Shown: piece after piece, positions 1-8,275 of the stretch
Layout: each line of letters opens with the position of its first letter
How positions within the stretch are numbered: position 1 is the first letter of the stretch
DNA from: an uncultured Burkholderiales bacterium
Lineage (GTDB): Bacteria > Pseudomonadota > Gammaproteobacteria > Burkholderiales > Burkholderiaceae_C
DNA length: 12,020 nt
NCBI GenBank assembly: GCA_903953985.1
Contig: CAJBLW010000550.1
Span: 1 to 12,020 of the forward strand
Direction: 5' to 3'
Made by a program: the position numbers and the translations under genes
The notes under the pieces: model-generated
The model's database searches: none
Seen by the model: the letters and a program-made list of their open reading frames with translations, nothing else
What the model was told of the DNA's origin: nothing

Positions 1-240
1 CTGCACCGGGATGTCGTCGCCCACGGCCTTGAGGATGGACTTGATGGCCCCGAAGTTTTGCGGCTTGCCGGCGAAAGCGCCGTTCAGATCCACCAGGTGC
101 AAGCGGCGAGCGCCTTTTTCCAGCCAGGTGCGGGCCATGGCGGCCGGGTCTTCACCGAAGGTCGTGGCTTGGTCCATATCGCCCTGTTTGAGGCGAACGC
201 AGTGGCCGTCTTTGAGGTCAATGGCGGGGATCAGAATCAT
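1..240 (-). CDS. hisA: ProFAR isomerase HisA, N-terminal part (partial)
   Basis: The first 80 of about 245 residues are present; the gene runs off the left edge without a stop. HisA is a beta/alpha-barrel enzyme that isomerises ProFAR to PRFAR, the substrate of HisHF. The start MILIPAIDLKDGHCVRLKQG contains the catalytic aspartate of strand beta-1 (Asp8), and RRLHLVDLNGAFAGKPQN (45-62) is the conserved strand and loop carrying the phosphate-side residues. It follows hisH by 47 bases, in which I see no promoter, terminator or clear Shine-Dalgarno sequence. Order hisH-hisA fits a continued operon into hisF and hisI. Confidence 0.95.
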   Translation of the reverse strand, partial: MILIPAIDLKDGHCVRLKQGDMDQATTFGEDPAAMARTWLEKGARRLHLVDLNGAFAGKPQNFGAIKSILKAVGDDIPVQ

Positions 241-287
241 GGCGAGTTAAAAACAGGTGAAGGAAGCAAAACGGCAGTGAAAACTTC

Positions 288-944
288 TCAAGGCTGCCAG
301 TGGAGGAAATTGCGGAACAAAGCCAAGCCCTGGGCCGCGCTTTTTTCGGGGTGAAACTGGGTGGCAAAAATATTGTCACGGGCAATGGCACAAGCAAAGC
401 GACCACCGTAATCGGTTTCGGCCGCAGCGTGCGCCGGATTGGTGACCTGAGTGTAGAAGCTGTGCACAAAATAATACCAGCTGCCGTCGTCAATGCCTTG
501 CCACAGCGGGTGGGCAGGCGCGGCTTGCCAAACCTGATTCCAACCCATCTGCGGCACTTTGTAGCGGGTGCCATCGGGCTGGATTTGACCCGCCAACTCA
601 AACTTGACGACGCGACCGGGGATCAAACCCAAGCCCGGCGTGTTGCCCTCGTCGCTGTGGTCCAGCAGCATTTGCATACCCACGCACACGCCAAACAGGG
701 GTTTGCTGCCGGCGGCTTCGAGCACGGCGTCCAGCAGGCCGGACTCGCGCAATTCGCGCATGCAGTCGGGCATGGCGCCCTGCCCTGGCAAGACCACGCG
801 GTGCGCGTCGCGCACGACTTGCGGGTCAGAAGTCACCGTCACTTCGGCATGGTCCACGCTTGAGGCCGCATGGATTACCGCCTGCGCCACCGAGCGCAGG
901 TTGCCCATGCCGTAATCGACGACGGCGACGCGGTTGACGCTCAT
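288..944 (-). CDS. hisH: Imidazole glycerol phosphate synthase glutaminase subunit HisH
   Basis: Class I glutamine amidotransferase that releases ammonia from glutamine and channels it to HisF, which makes imidazole glycerol phosphate and AICAR. The 218-residue protein carries the full catalytic triad: Cys87 in FGVCVGMQMLLDHS, and His198 with Glu200 in QFHPEKSAAQG. The oxyanion-strand region reads LPGQGAMPDC (52-61), where many other HisH proteins have PGVGAF. The N-terminus VAVVDYGMGNLRSVAQA is typical. A GGGAAG-like purine stretch lies about 10 bases before the ATG. hisF is not in the window and is expected beyond hisA. Confidence 0.96.
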   Translation of the reverse strand: MSVNRVAVVDYGMGNLRSVAQAVIHAASSVDHAEVTVTSDPQVVRDAHRVVLPGQGAMPDCMRELRESGLLDAVLEAAGSKPLFGVCVGMQMLLDHSDEGNTPGLGLIPGRVVKFELAGQIQPDGTRYKVPQMGWNQVWQAAPAHPLWQGIDDGSWYYFVHSFYTQVTNPAHAAAETDYGGRFACAIARDNIFATQFHPEKSAAQGLALFRNFLHWQP

Positions 945-946
945 GC

Positions 947-1537
947 TCAGAGACTTCCCTTAGTCGAGGGGATCACACCGGCCGAGCGGGGGTCAAGCTC
1001 GAGTGCCGCACGCACAGCGCGGGCAAAGGCCTTGAAGATGGTTTCGCACTGGTGGTGCGCATTCACGCCCTTGAGGTTGTCGATGTGCAGCGTGCACAGC
1101 GCATGGTTCACAAAGCCCTGGAAAAATTCGTAAATCAACTGGGTGTCGAGCGAGCCCAGCGAGCCAGAGGTGAAGTTCACGTCCATGTGCAAACCGGGGC
1201 GACCCGAAAAGTCCACCACCACGCGGCTCAATGCTTCGTCCAGCGGCACATAGGCGTGGCCATAACGGCGGATGCCTTTTTTGTCGCCAATCGCTTGGGC
1301 AAAGGCCTGGCCCAAAGTGATGCCGATGTCTTCCACCGTGTGGTGGCCATCGATGTGCAAGTCGCCCTCGCAAGCGATGTCGAGGTCAATCAATCCGTGG
1401 CGGGCGATCTGGTCCAGCATGTGGTCCAGAAAACCGATGCCGCTGGCCAGTTTTGTCTGGCCTGTGCCGTCCAGGTTGATGGCGACGCGGATGTTCGTCT
1501 CGGCCGTCTTGCGGGTGACGTTTGCTGTGCGGTTCAT
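947..1537 (-). CDS. hisB: Imidazoleglycerol-phosphate dehydratase HisB
   Basis: Dehydrates imidazole glycerol phosphate to imidazole acetol phosphate, using two Mn ions per active site in a 24-subunit assembly. The 196-residue length is that of the monofunctional dehydratase; the histidinol-phosphatase domain fused to it in E. coli is absent, so a separate phosphatase must exist elsewhere. Metal-binding and signature motifs are complete: GFLDHML (35-41), HIDGHHTVED (61-70), VPLDEALSR (97-105) and AHHQCE (160-165). No Shine-Dalgarno sequence is seen; the 4-base overlap with hisC implies translational coupling. Two bases separate its stop from the hisH start. Confidence 0.96.
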   Translation of the reverse strand: MNRTANVTRKTAETNIRVAINLDGTGQTKLASGIGFLDHMLDQIARHGLIDLDIACEGDLHIDGHHTVEDIGITLGQAFAQAIGDKKGIRRYGHAYVPLDEALSRVVVDFSGRPGLHMDVNFTSGSLGSLDTQLIYEFFQGFVNHALCTLHIDNLKGVNAHHQCETIFKAFARAVRAALELDPRSAGVIPSTKGSL

Positions 1538-2619
1538 AAGGAGACTTTCAAAGCAGCAAGGAGCTGGTCGTTTTCTGCAGCGGTGCCCACTGTCAGGCGC
1601 AAGCAGTTGGCCAGCAATGGGTGCATTTTAGAAATGTTCTTGATCAGCACACCGTGGGCCTTCAGGCCGTCGAATGTTTTGGCAGCATCGGGCACGCGGG
1701 CCAGAATCATGTTGGCTTCGCTGGGGAAAGGCTGAACGCCGGGTAAAGCCGTCAGTGCTTGCATCAAACGGGCACGCTCTTGGCGCAGGTCTTGGGCTTG
1801 CGCGGCAAACACCTCGGCATGCTCCAGCGCGAACATGGCGCACTCGGTATTGAGTACGCTGATGTTGTAGGGCGGGCGCACTTTGTCAATCTCGGCGACC
1901 AAAGCCTTGGGGCCTACCATATAGCCCAGACGCACACCGGCCAGGCCAAACTTGCTGAGCGTGCGCATGAGCAAGACATGCGAATGGCGCGTGATGCGAT
2001 CGATGTAGCTGCGACTGGCAAAGGGCTGGTAAGCCTCGTCCATGACCACCAAGCCGCCTTGCGAGCCTTGGGCCAGCACGATCTTTTCGATCGTGTCGTC
2101 GTTCCACAAGCTGCCTGTGGGGTTGTTGGGGTAAGCCAGGTACACGATGGACGGCTTGTGCTCGGCAATACCGGCCAGCATGGCGGCTTCGTCGAGTTCA
2201 AAGTCGGCAGTGAGCGGCACACCGTGGAAAGCCAGGCCTTGCAACTGAGCGCTCATGGCGTACATCACAAAGCCGGGCAAAGGCGAAAGGATACTGGCCC
2301 CGGGCACATCGCAGGCCATGGCCAGCAAAGAGATCAACTCGTCTGAGCCGTTGCCCAGCATGATGTCGAAGCCTTCGGGCATGCCCACATAAGCTGCCAG
2401 CGCATGGCGCAACTCGTTCACACGCTCCCCAGGGTAGCGGTTGAGAGCCAAAGCGCCCAAGCGTTCGCCCAAAGCCTTTTGCAGATCGGCGGGCAGACGA
2501 TGCGGATTTTCCATCGCGTCAAGCTTGACCATGCCCACCGAATCTTGGATGGCGTAGGCGTGCATGGACTTCACGTCCTGGCGGATGCGTTGCATCAATT
2601 GAGGGCTGACAGTGCTCAT
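1534..2619 (-). CDS. hisC: Histidinol-phosphate aminotransferase HisC
   Basis: PLP enzyme, class I/II aminotransferase fold, converting imidazole acetol phosphate and glutamate to L-histidinol phosphate. The 361-residue length is normal. Visible family features are the N-terminal KLDAMENPH (32-40; the usual form is KLdaNENP), the PLP-phosphate loop GNGSDELI (89-96), YPNNPTG (163-169), MDEAY (193-197) and the PLP lysine Lys223 in RTLSKFGLAGVRLGY. Its start overlaps the hisD stop and its stop overlaps the hisB start (both ATGA), placing it firmly inside the histidine operon. That context favours HisC over related aminotransferases of similar sequence, such as Cobalamin-pathway CobD. Confidence 0.95.
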   Translation of the reverse strand: MSTVSPQLMQRIRQDVKSMHAYAIQDSVGMVKLDAMENPHRLPADLQKALGERLGALALNRYPGERVNELRHALAAYVGMPEGFDIMLGNGSDELISLLAMACDVPGASILSPLPGFVMYAMSAQLQGLAFHGVPLTADFELDEAAMLAGIAEHKPSIVYLAYPNNPTGSLWNDDTIEKIVLAQGSQGGLVVMDEAYQPFASRSYIDRITRHSHVLLMRTLSKFGLAGVRLGYMVGPKALVAEIDKVRPPYNISVLNTECAMFALEHAEVFAAQAQDLRQERARLMQALTALPGVQPFPSEANMILARVPDAAKTFDGLKAHGVLIKNISKMHPLLANCLRLTVGTAAENDQLLAALKVSL

Positions 2620-4019
2620 TGGGTGTCTCGCATCGGGGGCACAGGGTTCAAACGGAGTTCAGCAGCGCGGGCGTGGGCTTGCAAGCCTTCGCCATAAGCC
2701 AGCTCGGCAGCGATTCGGCCAAGCGACTGTGCCCCGAGTTCGCTCACCTCAATCAAGCTGCTGCGCTTTTGGAAGTCGTAGACACCCAAAGGCGACGAAA
2801 AGCGCGCCGTACCGCTGGTGGGCAGCACATGGTTGGGGCCAGCGCAGTAGTCGCCCAGCGACTCGCTGGTGAAAGCGCCCAAAAAGATGGCGCCGGCGTG
2901 GCGCAGCAGCGGCTCCCAGCGGTGTGGCTCGCTGCTTGACACCTCAAGGTGCTCGGGCGCGATGCGGTTGCTGATAGCGCAAGCTTCTTCCATGCTGCGG
3001 GTCAGGATCAAAGCGCCACGGTCGTTCAGGCTCTTGGCGATGATCTCGCGACGGGGCATGTCGGGCAGCAGACGGTCAATGGCGGCCTGCACTTGAGCGA
3101 TGTACGTCGCATCAGGGCACAGCAAAATGCTTTGCGCCAACTCGTCGTGCTCGGCCTGGCTGAACAAATCCATCGCCACCCATTCGGCGGGGGTGCTGCC
3201 ATCGGCCAAGACCAAAATTTCGCTCGGGCCCGCAATCATGTCGATGCCTACGGTGCCGAACACACGCTTTTTGGCGCTGGCCACATAGGCGTTGCCTGGG
3301 CCGGTGATCTTGTCAACTTTGGGGATGGTGGCGGTGCCGTAGGCCAATGCGGCCACGGCTTGTGCGCCGCCCACGGTGAAGGCCCGCGTGACACCCGCCA
3401 CGTAGGCAGCGGCCAACACGAGTTCATTGCGTTCGCCCCGGCTGGAAGCGGCCTGCTCGCCTGAGCCGCCCGTGGCCACGCTGCCGCGCACGGGCGTGGG
3501 CACGACCATGATGATCTCTTGCACCCCAGCCACATGGGCAGGAATGGCGTTCATCAATACCGAAGAGGGGTAAGCGGCTTTGCCACCGGGCACGTAAATG
3601 CCCACGCGGTCGAGCGGTGTGACTTTTTGGCCGAGCAGGGAGCCGTCTTCGTCGCAATAAGACCAGCTCTCGCCGGACGCTTTCTTTTGTGCTTCGTGGT
3701 ACTTGCGCACTCGGGCAGCAGCGGCTTGCAAGGCTTCGCGCTGCGCAGCGGGCAGGCTGTCCAATGCGGCCTTCAGCTCGGCTTGGGTGATCTCAAGCGC
3801 CTTCACGTCGGCGGCTTCCAGGCCGTCAAACCGCTCGGTGTACTCCAGCACCGCCGCATCGCCACGACGCTGCACATCGGCCAAGATATCGGCCACGCGC
3901 TGCTCGATGGCGGCGTCGGTATCGGCAGACCAATGCAGTCGGGCCGCGAAGGCCGCTTCAAAACCGGCATCTGCCGTGTTCAGTTGCAAGGGTTTGGCTT
4001 CCAGGCCCAACGAGTCCAT
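2616..4019 (-). CDS. hisD: Histidinol dehydrogenase HisD with a 17-residue insertion
   Basis: Zinc enzyme for the last two steps of histidine synthesis, oxidising L-histidinol to histidine with two NAD+. The product has 467 residues against the usual 430-440. Zinc ligands by family comparison are Gln288 and His291 (FSQAEHDE), Asp390 (LGDYCAGPNH) and His449 (EGLQAHARA); the catalytic pair is Glu356-His357 (RIAPEHLE). The NAD-site region RVGIYVPGGKAAYPSSVLMN (138-157) is intact. An extra Gly/Ser/Ala-rich stretch at about 177-193 (3441-3491) interrupts the normal join of MVVPTP and GERNELVLAAA. Reading frame and all active-site residues are kept, so the enzyme is expected to work. Its stop overlaps hisC by 4 bases. 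Confidence 0.96.
   Translation of the reverse strand: MDSLGLEAKPLQLNTADAGFEAAFAARLHWSADTDAAIEQRVADILADVQRRGDAAVLEYTERFDGLEAADVKALEITQAELKAALDSLPAAQREALQAAAARVRKYHEAQKKASGESWSYCDEDGSLLGQKVTPLDRVGIYVPGGKAAYPSSVLMNAIPAHVAGVQEIIMVVPTPVRGSVATGGSGEQAASSRGERNELVLAAAYVAGVTRAFTVGGAQAVAALAYGTATIPKVDKITGPGNAYVASAKKRVFGTVGIDMIAGPSEILVLADGSTPAEWVAMDLFSQAEHDELAQSILLCPDATYIAQVQAAIDRLLPDMPRREIIAKSLNDRGALILTRSMEEACAISNRIAPEHLEVSSSEPHRWEPLLRHAGAIFLGAFTSESLGDYCAGPNHVLPTSGTARFSSPLGVYDFQKRSSLIEVSELGAQSLGRIAAELAYGEGLQAHARAAELRLNPVPPMRDTQ
3467..3496. repeat. 8-bp perfect inverted repeat at the HisD insertion
   Basis: CGCCCGTG (3467-3474) and CACGGGCG (3489-3496) form a perfect 8-base inverted repeat around 14 bases, and CGTGGCCACG (3471-3480) is itself a palindrome. 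It spans the first part of the codons for the extra HisD residues, so it could reflect how the insertion arose or simply be a hairpin in GC-rich coding DNA. Confidence 0.45.
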
Positions 4020-4024
4020 GTTGT

Positions 4025-4666
4025 TCAGTCTTTCTTCACTGCGCCCGCAAAGGCGTCGATGATGGCGCGGATCGGTGCTTGCTTGAGCTTGAGCGCGGCC
4101 TGGTTGACCACCAGACGCGAGCTGATGTCCATGATGCGCTCGACCTCGACCAAGTGGTTGGCTTTGAGCGTGTTGCCGGTGGACACCAGATCGACGATGG
4201 CATCGGCCAGGCCTGTGAGGGGGGCCAGCTCCATGCTGCCGTAGAGCTTGATCATGTCCACATGCACGCCCTTGGTGGCAAAAAAATCGCGGGCTATTGA
4301 TGTGTATTTGGTGGCCACCTTCAAGCGTGCCCCGGTGCGAACCAGCGCGGCGTAATCGTCATCGGCGCGCACCGCCACGCTCATGCGGCATTTGGCGATG
4401 TTCAGGTCCAGCGGTTGGTACAGGCCCTGGCCACCGTGTTCGATCAAAGTGTCCAGACCCGTCACACCCAAATCGGCGCCGCCGTATTCCACATAGGTGG
4501 GCACGTCGCTGGCCCGCACCAGCACCACGCGCACGTTGGGCTGGTTGGTGGGCAAGATCAGCTTGCGGGATTTCTCGGGGTCTTCCAGCACCTCGATGCC
4601 TGCGGCTTTGAGCAGCGGCAGGGTTTCGTCAAAAATGCGTCCTTTGGACAGGGCCAGCGTGATCAT
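4025..4666 (-). CDS. hisG: ATP phosphoribosyltransferase, short form HisG
   Basis: Catalyses the first and committed step of histidine synthesis, ATP plus PRPP to phosphoribosyl-ATP. The 213-residue length identifies the short form (HisGS), which lacks the C-terminal regulatory ACT-like domain of the roughly 300-residue long form. The start MITLALSKGRIFDE, the YGGADLGVTGLDTL segment (61-74) and the PRPP-binding region DAIVDLVSTGNTLKAN (155-170) are diagnostic. Short HisG works as a hetero-octamer with HisZ, which gives feedback inhibition by histidine; no hisZ is in this window. AAAGGG lies a few bases before the ATG. It overlaps murA by 4 bases and is 5 bases ahead of hisD. Confidence 0.96.
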   Translation of the reverse strand: MITLALSKGRIFDETLPLLKAAGIEVLEDPEKSRKLILPTNQPNVRVVLVRASDVPTYVEYGGADLGVTGLDTLIEHGGQGLYQPLDLNIAKCRMSVAVRADDDYAALVRTGARLKVATKYTSIARDFFATKGVHVDMIKLYGSMELAPLTGLADAIVDLVSTGNTLKANHLVEVERIMDISSRLVVNQAALKLKQAPIRAIIDAFAGAVKKD

Positions 4667-5928
4667 TTCACCCTTTCGATATCAGCGCCCACGGCGCGGA
4701 GTTTGGCTTCCATGCGGTCATAACCGCGGTCCAGGTGGTAGATACGCTCGACGGTGGTTTCACCATCGGCCACCAAACCGGCGATCACCAAGCTGGCTGA
4801 AGCGCGCAAGTCGGTGGCCATGACGGTGGCGCCTGAGAGTTTGGGTACGCCCTCGATCACTGAGACCTTGCCGTCGATCTGGATGTGCGCGCCCAGGCGC
4901 ACCAGCTCGTTGACGTGCATGAAGCGGTTTTCAAAAATCGTTTCGGTCACTTTGCTCGCCCCTTGCGAGATGCAATTGAGCGCCATGAACTGGGCCTGCA
5001 TGTCGGTCGGAAAGCCCGGGTATTCGGTGGTGCGAAAGCTCTGAGCCTTCAATCGGCCTTCGGATTTGACACGGATGAAGCCCTCACCAGCTTCGATGGT
5101 GGCGCCGGCCTCGCGCAGCTTTTCGATGACCACTTCCAGGTGGTCGGCGCGGCCGTGGCGCAACACCACGTCACCGCCCGTGGCAGCGACCGCGCAAAGG
5201 AAAGTGCCCGCCTCGATGCGGTCGGCCACCACTTGGTGTTCACAACCGTGCAAACGCTCCACACCCTGAATGCGGATCCGGCGTGTGCCGTGGCCTTCGA
5301 TCTGGGCACCCATCTTGATCAGCATTTCAGCCAGGTCGGGAATTTCGGGCTCTTGAGCAGCGTTTTCGAGCACCGTCTCGCCTTCCGCCAAAGCCGCGGC
5401 CATCAAGAAGTTTTCAGTGCCTGTGACGGTGACCATGTCGGTAGTGATGCGCGCACCCTTCAGGCGCGTGCGGCCTGCGGAAAAGCTGGCCAACATGTAG
5501 CCGTGGTCCACCGAGATCACCGCGCCCATGGCCTGAAGGCCTTTGATGTGCTGGTCCACTGGGCGCGAACCGATGGCACAGCCGCCAGGCAGGGACACCT
5601 TGGCGTGGCCAAAGCGGGCCAACAAGGGGCCCAGTGCCAACACCGAGGCTCGCATGGTTTTCACCAGTTCGTAGGGCGCTTCAGGGTTGTTCAAAGCCCC
5701 GGCGTCCAGCGTGACGCGGCCGTCTTCCTCGTGCTCGACCGACACGCCCATGTTGCGGATCAGCTTGAGCATGGTCGAGACGTCTTGCAGGCGCGGCACA
5801 TTGCTCAGAGTGACGGGCTCGGCGCTCAGCAGCGCAGCACACAGCTCGGGCAGGGCCGCGTTTTTGGCACCTGCCACATCGAGCGTGCCTTGCAGGCGTT
5901 TGCCGCCGCGAATTTTCAGTTTGTCCAT
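4663..5928 (-). CDS. murA: UDP-N-acetylglucosamine 1-carboxyvinyltransferase MurA
   Basis: Cytoplasmic enzyme for the first committed step of peptidoglycan synthesis: transfer of enolpyruvate from PEP to UDP-GlcNAc. The 421-residue product has the usual length (E. coli 419). Key residues are visible: Lys22-Asn23 in DVAGAKNAALPEL, the PEP-reactive Cys117 in PGGCAIGSRPVDQHIKGLQ, and Asp309 in EYPGFPTDMQAQ. Cys rather than Asp at 117 predicts the normal fosfomycin-sensitive form. No Shine-Dalgarno sequence is obvious before the ATG. Its TGA overlaps the ATG of hisG by 4 bases, so the first histidine gene is translationally joined to an essential cell-wall gene. Confidence 0.97.
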   Translation of the reverse strand: MDKLKIRGGKRLQGTLDVAGAKNAALPELCAALLSAEPVTLSNVPRLQDVSTMLKLIRNMGVSVEHEEDGRVTLDAGALNNPEAPYELVKTMRASVLALGPLLARFGHAKVSLPGGCAIGSRPVDQHIKGLQAMGAVISVDHGYMLASFSAGRTRLKGARITTDMVTVTGTENFLMAAALAEGETVLENAAQEPEIPDLAEMLIKMGAQIEGHGTRRIRIQGVERLHGCEHQVVADRIEAGTFLCAVAATGGDVVLRHGRADHLEVVIEKLREAGATIEAGEGFIRVKSEGRLKAQSFRTTEYPGFPTDMQAQFMALNCISQGASKVTETIFENRFMHVNELVRLGAHIQIDGKVSVIEGVPKLSGATVMATDLRASASLVIAGLVADGETTVERIYHLDRGYDRMEAKLRAVGADIERVK

Positions 5929-5966
5929 GGATCAGGTGGGTGCGTTGCGGCCCGCAGGCCTTCGTT

Positions 5967-6209
5967 TCATTTCGCTTGCGCTGCCCATTCGGCGGGCGTG
6001 TAGGTTTTCATCGACAAGGCGTGCACCTCGTCAGTGTGCATTTTTTGGCCCAGCGTGGCGTACACCCGTTGGTGCCGCGCAATGGGGCGCATACCAGCAA
6101 AGGCTTCGGATACGACCACGGCGCTCCAGTGTCGGCCATCGCCGTCCACCGTCAGGTAGGTGCACGAAAGACCTGCGGCGATGATGTCTTGAAGTTGCTG
6201 TGCGTTCAT
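5967..6209 (-). CDS. ibaG: BolA-family protein, IbaG-like
   Basis: Small BolA-type protein of 80 residues, directly upstream of murA as in E. coli (ibaG, formerly yrbA, next to murA). Family features include HWSAVVVSEAFAGMRPIARH (27-46), the turn RVYATLGQKM and the conserved invariant His63 in DEVHALSMKTYTPAEW. BolA proteins pair with monothiol glutaredoxins and share a [2Fe-2S] cluster in which this histidine is a ligand; IbaG has been linked to acid stress in E. coli. The frame is open upstream to 6398 but that part overlaps the permease gene and has no BolA similarity. The start chosen has GAGGA 5 bases upstream. There are 38 bases before murA. Confidence 0.88.
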   Translation of the reverse strand: MNAQQLQDIIAAGLSCTYLTVDGDGRHWSAVVVSEAFAGMRPIARHQRVYATLGQKMHTDEVHALSMKTYTPAEWAAQAK

Positions 6210-6214
6210 GAGGG

Positions 6215-6219
6215 TCCTC
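6215..6219 (-). promoter_or_regulatory. Ribosome binding site of ibaG-like gene
   Basis: GAGGA on the minus strand lies 5 bases before the ATG at 6209 and shares bases with the permease stop codon. It selects this ATG over the longer upstream-open frame that reaches 6398. Confidence 0.65.
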
Positions 6220-6969
6220 AGCTGCGGATTTTGTAGCCGATGCGCAAAAGGTGAAGGGTCAGGCCACTGATGGCAGCCAGGGCAGTACCCACCACCGCCA
6301 GACTGAGCCAGGGAGAGACATCGCTTTGGCCAAAAAAGCCGTAACGGAAACCGTCGATCATGTAGAAAAACGGGTTCAGGTGGCTGAGCTTTTGCCAAAA
6401 CGGCGGAAGAGAGTGGATGGAGTAAAAAACGCCCGACAAAAACGTCATGGGCATGATAATAAAGTTCTGGAAAGCGGCCATCTGGTCGAACTTTTCAGCC
6501 CACAGCCCAGCGATCACGCCCAAAGCGCCCATCATGGCCGCGCCCATGCAGGCGAAGGCCAAAATCCACAGCGGGTTCACAAAAGTGATGTTGACCATCC
6601 AGCCCGTGATGACGAACACCCCCACGCCAACGGCCAAGCCCCGCACCACCGATGAGCCCACATAAGCCACAAACCAGCTGCGGTGCGACAGGGGGGTCAG
6701 CAGCAAAAACACCAAGCTGCCCATGATCTTGCTTTGCACCAAGCTGGACGAACTGTTGGCAAACGCGTTTTGCAGCACGCCCATCATCATCAGGCCCGGA
6801 AGCAAAAACGAGGTGTAGGCCACGTTGTCATACACCTTGACATGGTCTTCGAGCACATGGCCAAAGATCAGCATGTAAAGCACCGAGGTGAGCACGGGTG
6901 CGCCCACGGTCTGGAAAGCAACTTTCCAAAAACGCAGCACTTCTTTATAAAGCAAGGTTTGCCAACCGG

Positions 6970-6973
<4 letters not shown>
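6218..6973 (-). CDS. ABC-2 type exporter permease (YadH-like)
   Basis: Inner-membrane partner of the preceding ATPase, 251 residues (E. coli YadH has 256). About six hydrophobic segments can be seen, near 22-41, 53-75, 104-126, 135-157, 167-187 and 222-243. The ABC-2 family signature is clear in IIMPMTFLSGVFYSIHSLPP (172-191) followed by FWQKLSHLNPFFYMIDGFRY (192-211). ABC-2 permeases of this type export lipids, polysaccharides or drugs; which applies here is unknown. Its start overlaps the ATPase stop (ATGA) and its stop TGA runs directly into the ibaG Shine-Dalgarno sequence, so the pair appears translationally tied to both neighbours. Confidence 0.9.
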
Positions 6974-7905
<932 letters not shown>

Positions 7906-7979
7906 GGAAGGGGTGTATTTTAAGTGCTGACCCGCAGACCTTGGGGGGCTGCCCTGGTAGAGGCCCCAAAAGGCATGGA

Positions 7980-8000
7980 AACCCCGCCTTCAAGCGGGTT
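7980..8000 (-). terminator. Weak terminator-like hairpin at the end of mlaB
   Basis: On the minus strand AACCCGC (8000-7994) can pair with GCGGGGTT (7987-7980, one bulged G) around a 6-base loop that contains the mlaB TGA. The tail is only TTTCC, not a proper T-run. A second imperfect hairpin built on GGGGC/GCCCC lies just downstream (about 7941-7969). The 84-base gap up to the ABC ATPase also holds a TAAAAT box near 7920 without a convincing -35. The structures may cause partial termination or stabilise the 3' end of the mla message; this is inference. Confidence 0.3.
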
Positions 8001-8265
8001 GGAGCAGATCCATCACCCCATACAAACTGGCCAGTTCTCGCAAGCGTGGTGTCATGCCATCGACCCGCAAGGCGCTCCCTTTTTGAGTCAGAACCCGGCG
8101 CAAGCCCAGCAGCACGGCCAAAGCCGAGGAGTCGAATTCGGAAAGTCCCGAGGCTTCCAGCACCACAGCAGACGGCAAATCAGAGGGCAATTGCGCCACC
8201 CACTTCGCCAGACAAACATCGGCTTGGTCGTGCAGCAAAGTGGCGGGCAGCTTCAGAAGGCTCAT
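7990..8265 (-). CDS. mlaB: Mla system STAS-domain protein MlaB
   Basis: Small cytoplasmic STAS-domain protein that binds MlaF and is needed for assembly and ATPase activity of the MlaFEDB transporter. The 91-residue product is about the size of E. coli MlaB (97). The STAS core is visible in VVLEASGLSEFDSSALAVLL (35-54), where Asp45-Ser46-Ser47 occupies the conserved loop corresponding to the functionally important Thr region of E. coli MlaB. Overall sequence conservation of MlaB is low, so the identification rests on the STAS motif plus position. It starts 10 bases after mlaC. An 84-base gap after its stop is the longest inside the cluster, suggesting the Mla block ends here. Confidence 0.88.
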   Translation of the reverse strand: MSLLKLPATLLHDQADVCLAKWVAQLPSDLPSAVVLEASGLSEFDSSALAVLLGLRRVLTQKGSALRVDGMTPRLRELASLYGVMDLLQPA

Positions 8266-8275
8266 GTCAATGCGA

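Noticed and set aside
241..287. Possible promoter or regulatory element between hisH and hisA
   Set aside because: The 47 bases are T-rich on the minus strand but show no -35/-10 pair, hairpin or conserved element that I can recognise.
4885..6003. Long plus-strand open frame of 372 codons opposite murA
   Set aside because: It lies entirely antisense to the well-recognised murA gene, its product is low-complexity His/Ala/Gln-rich with no family resemblance, and such mirror frames are expected in GC-rich coding DNA.
6210..6398. Longer N-terminus for the BolA-family protein
   Set aside because: The extra 63 residues overlap the permease gene and do not resemble BolA, while the ATG at 6209 has a Shine-Dalgarno sequence at correct spacing.
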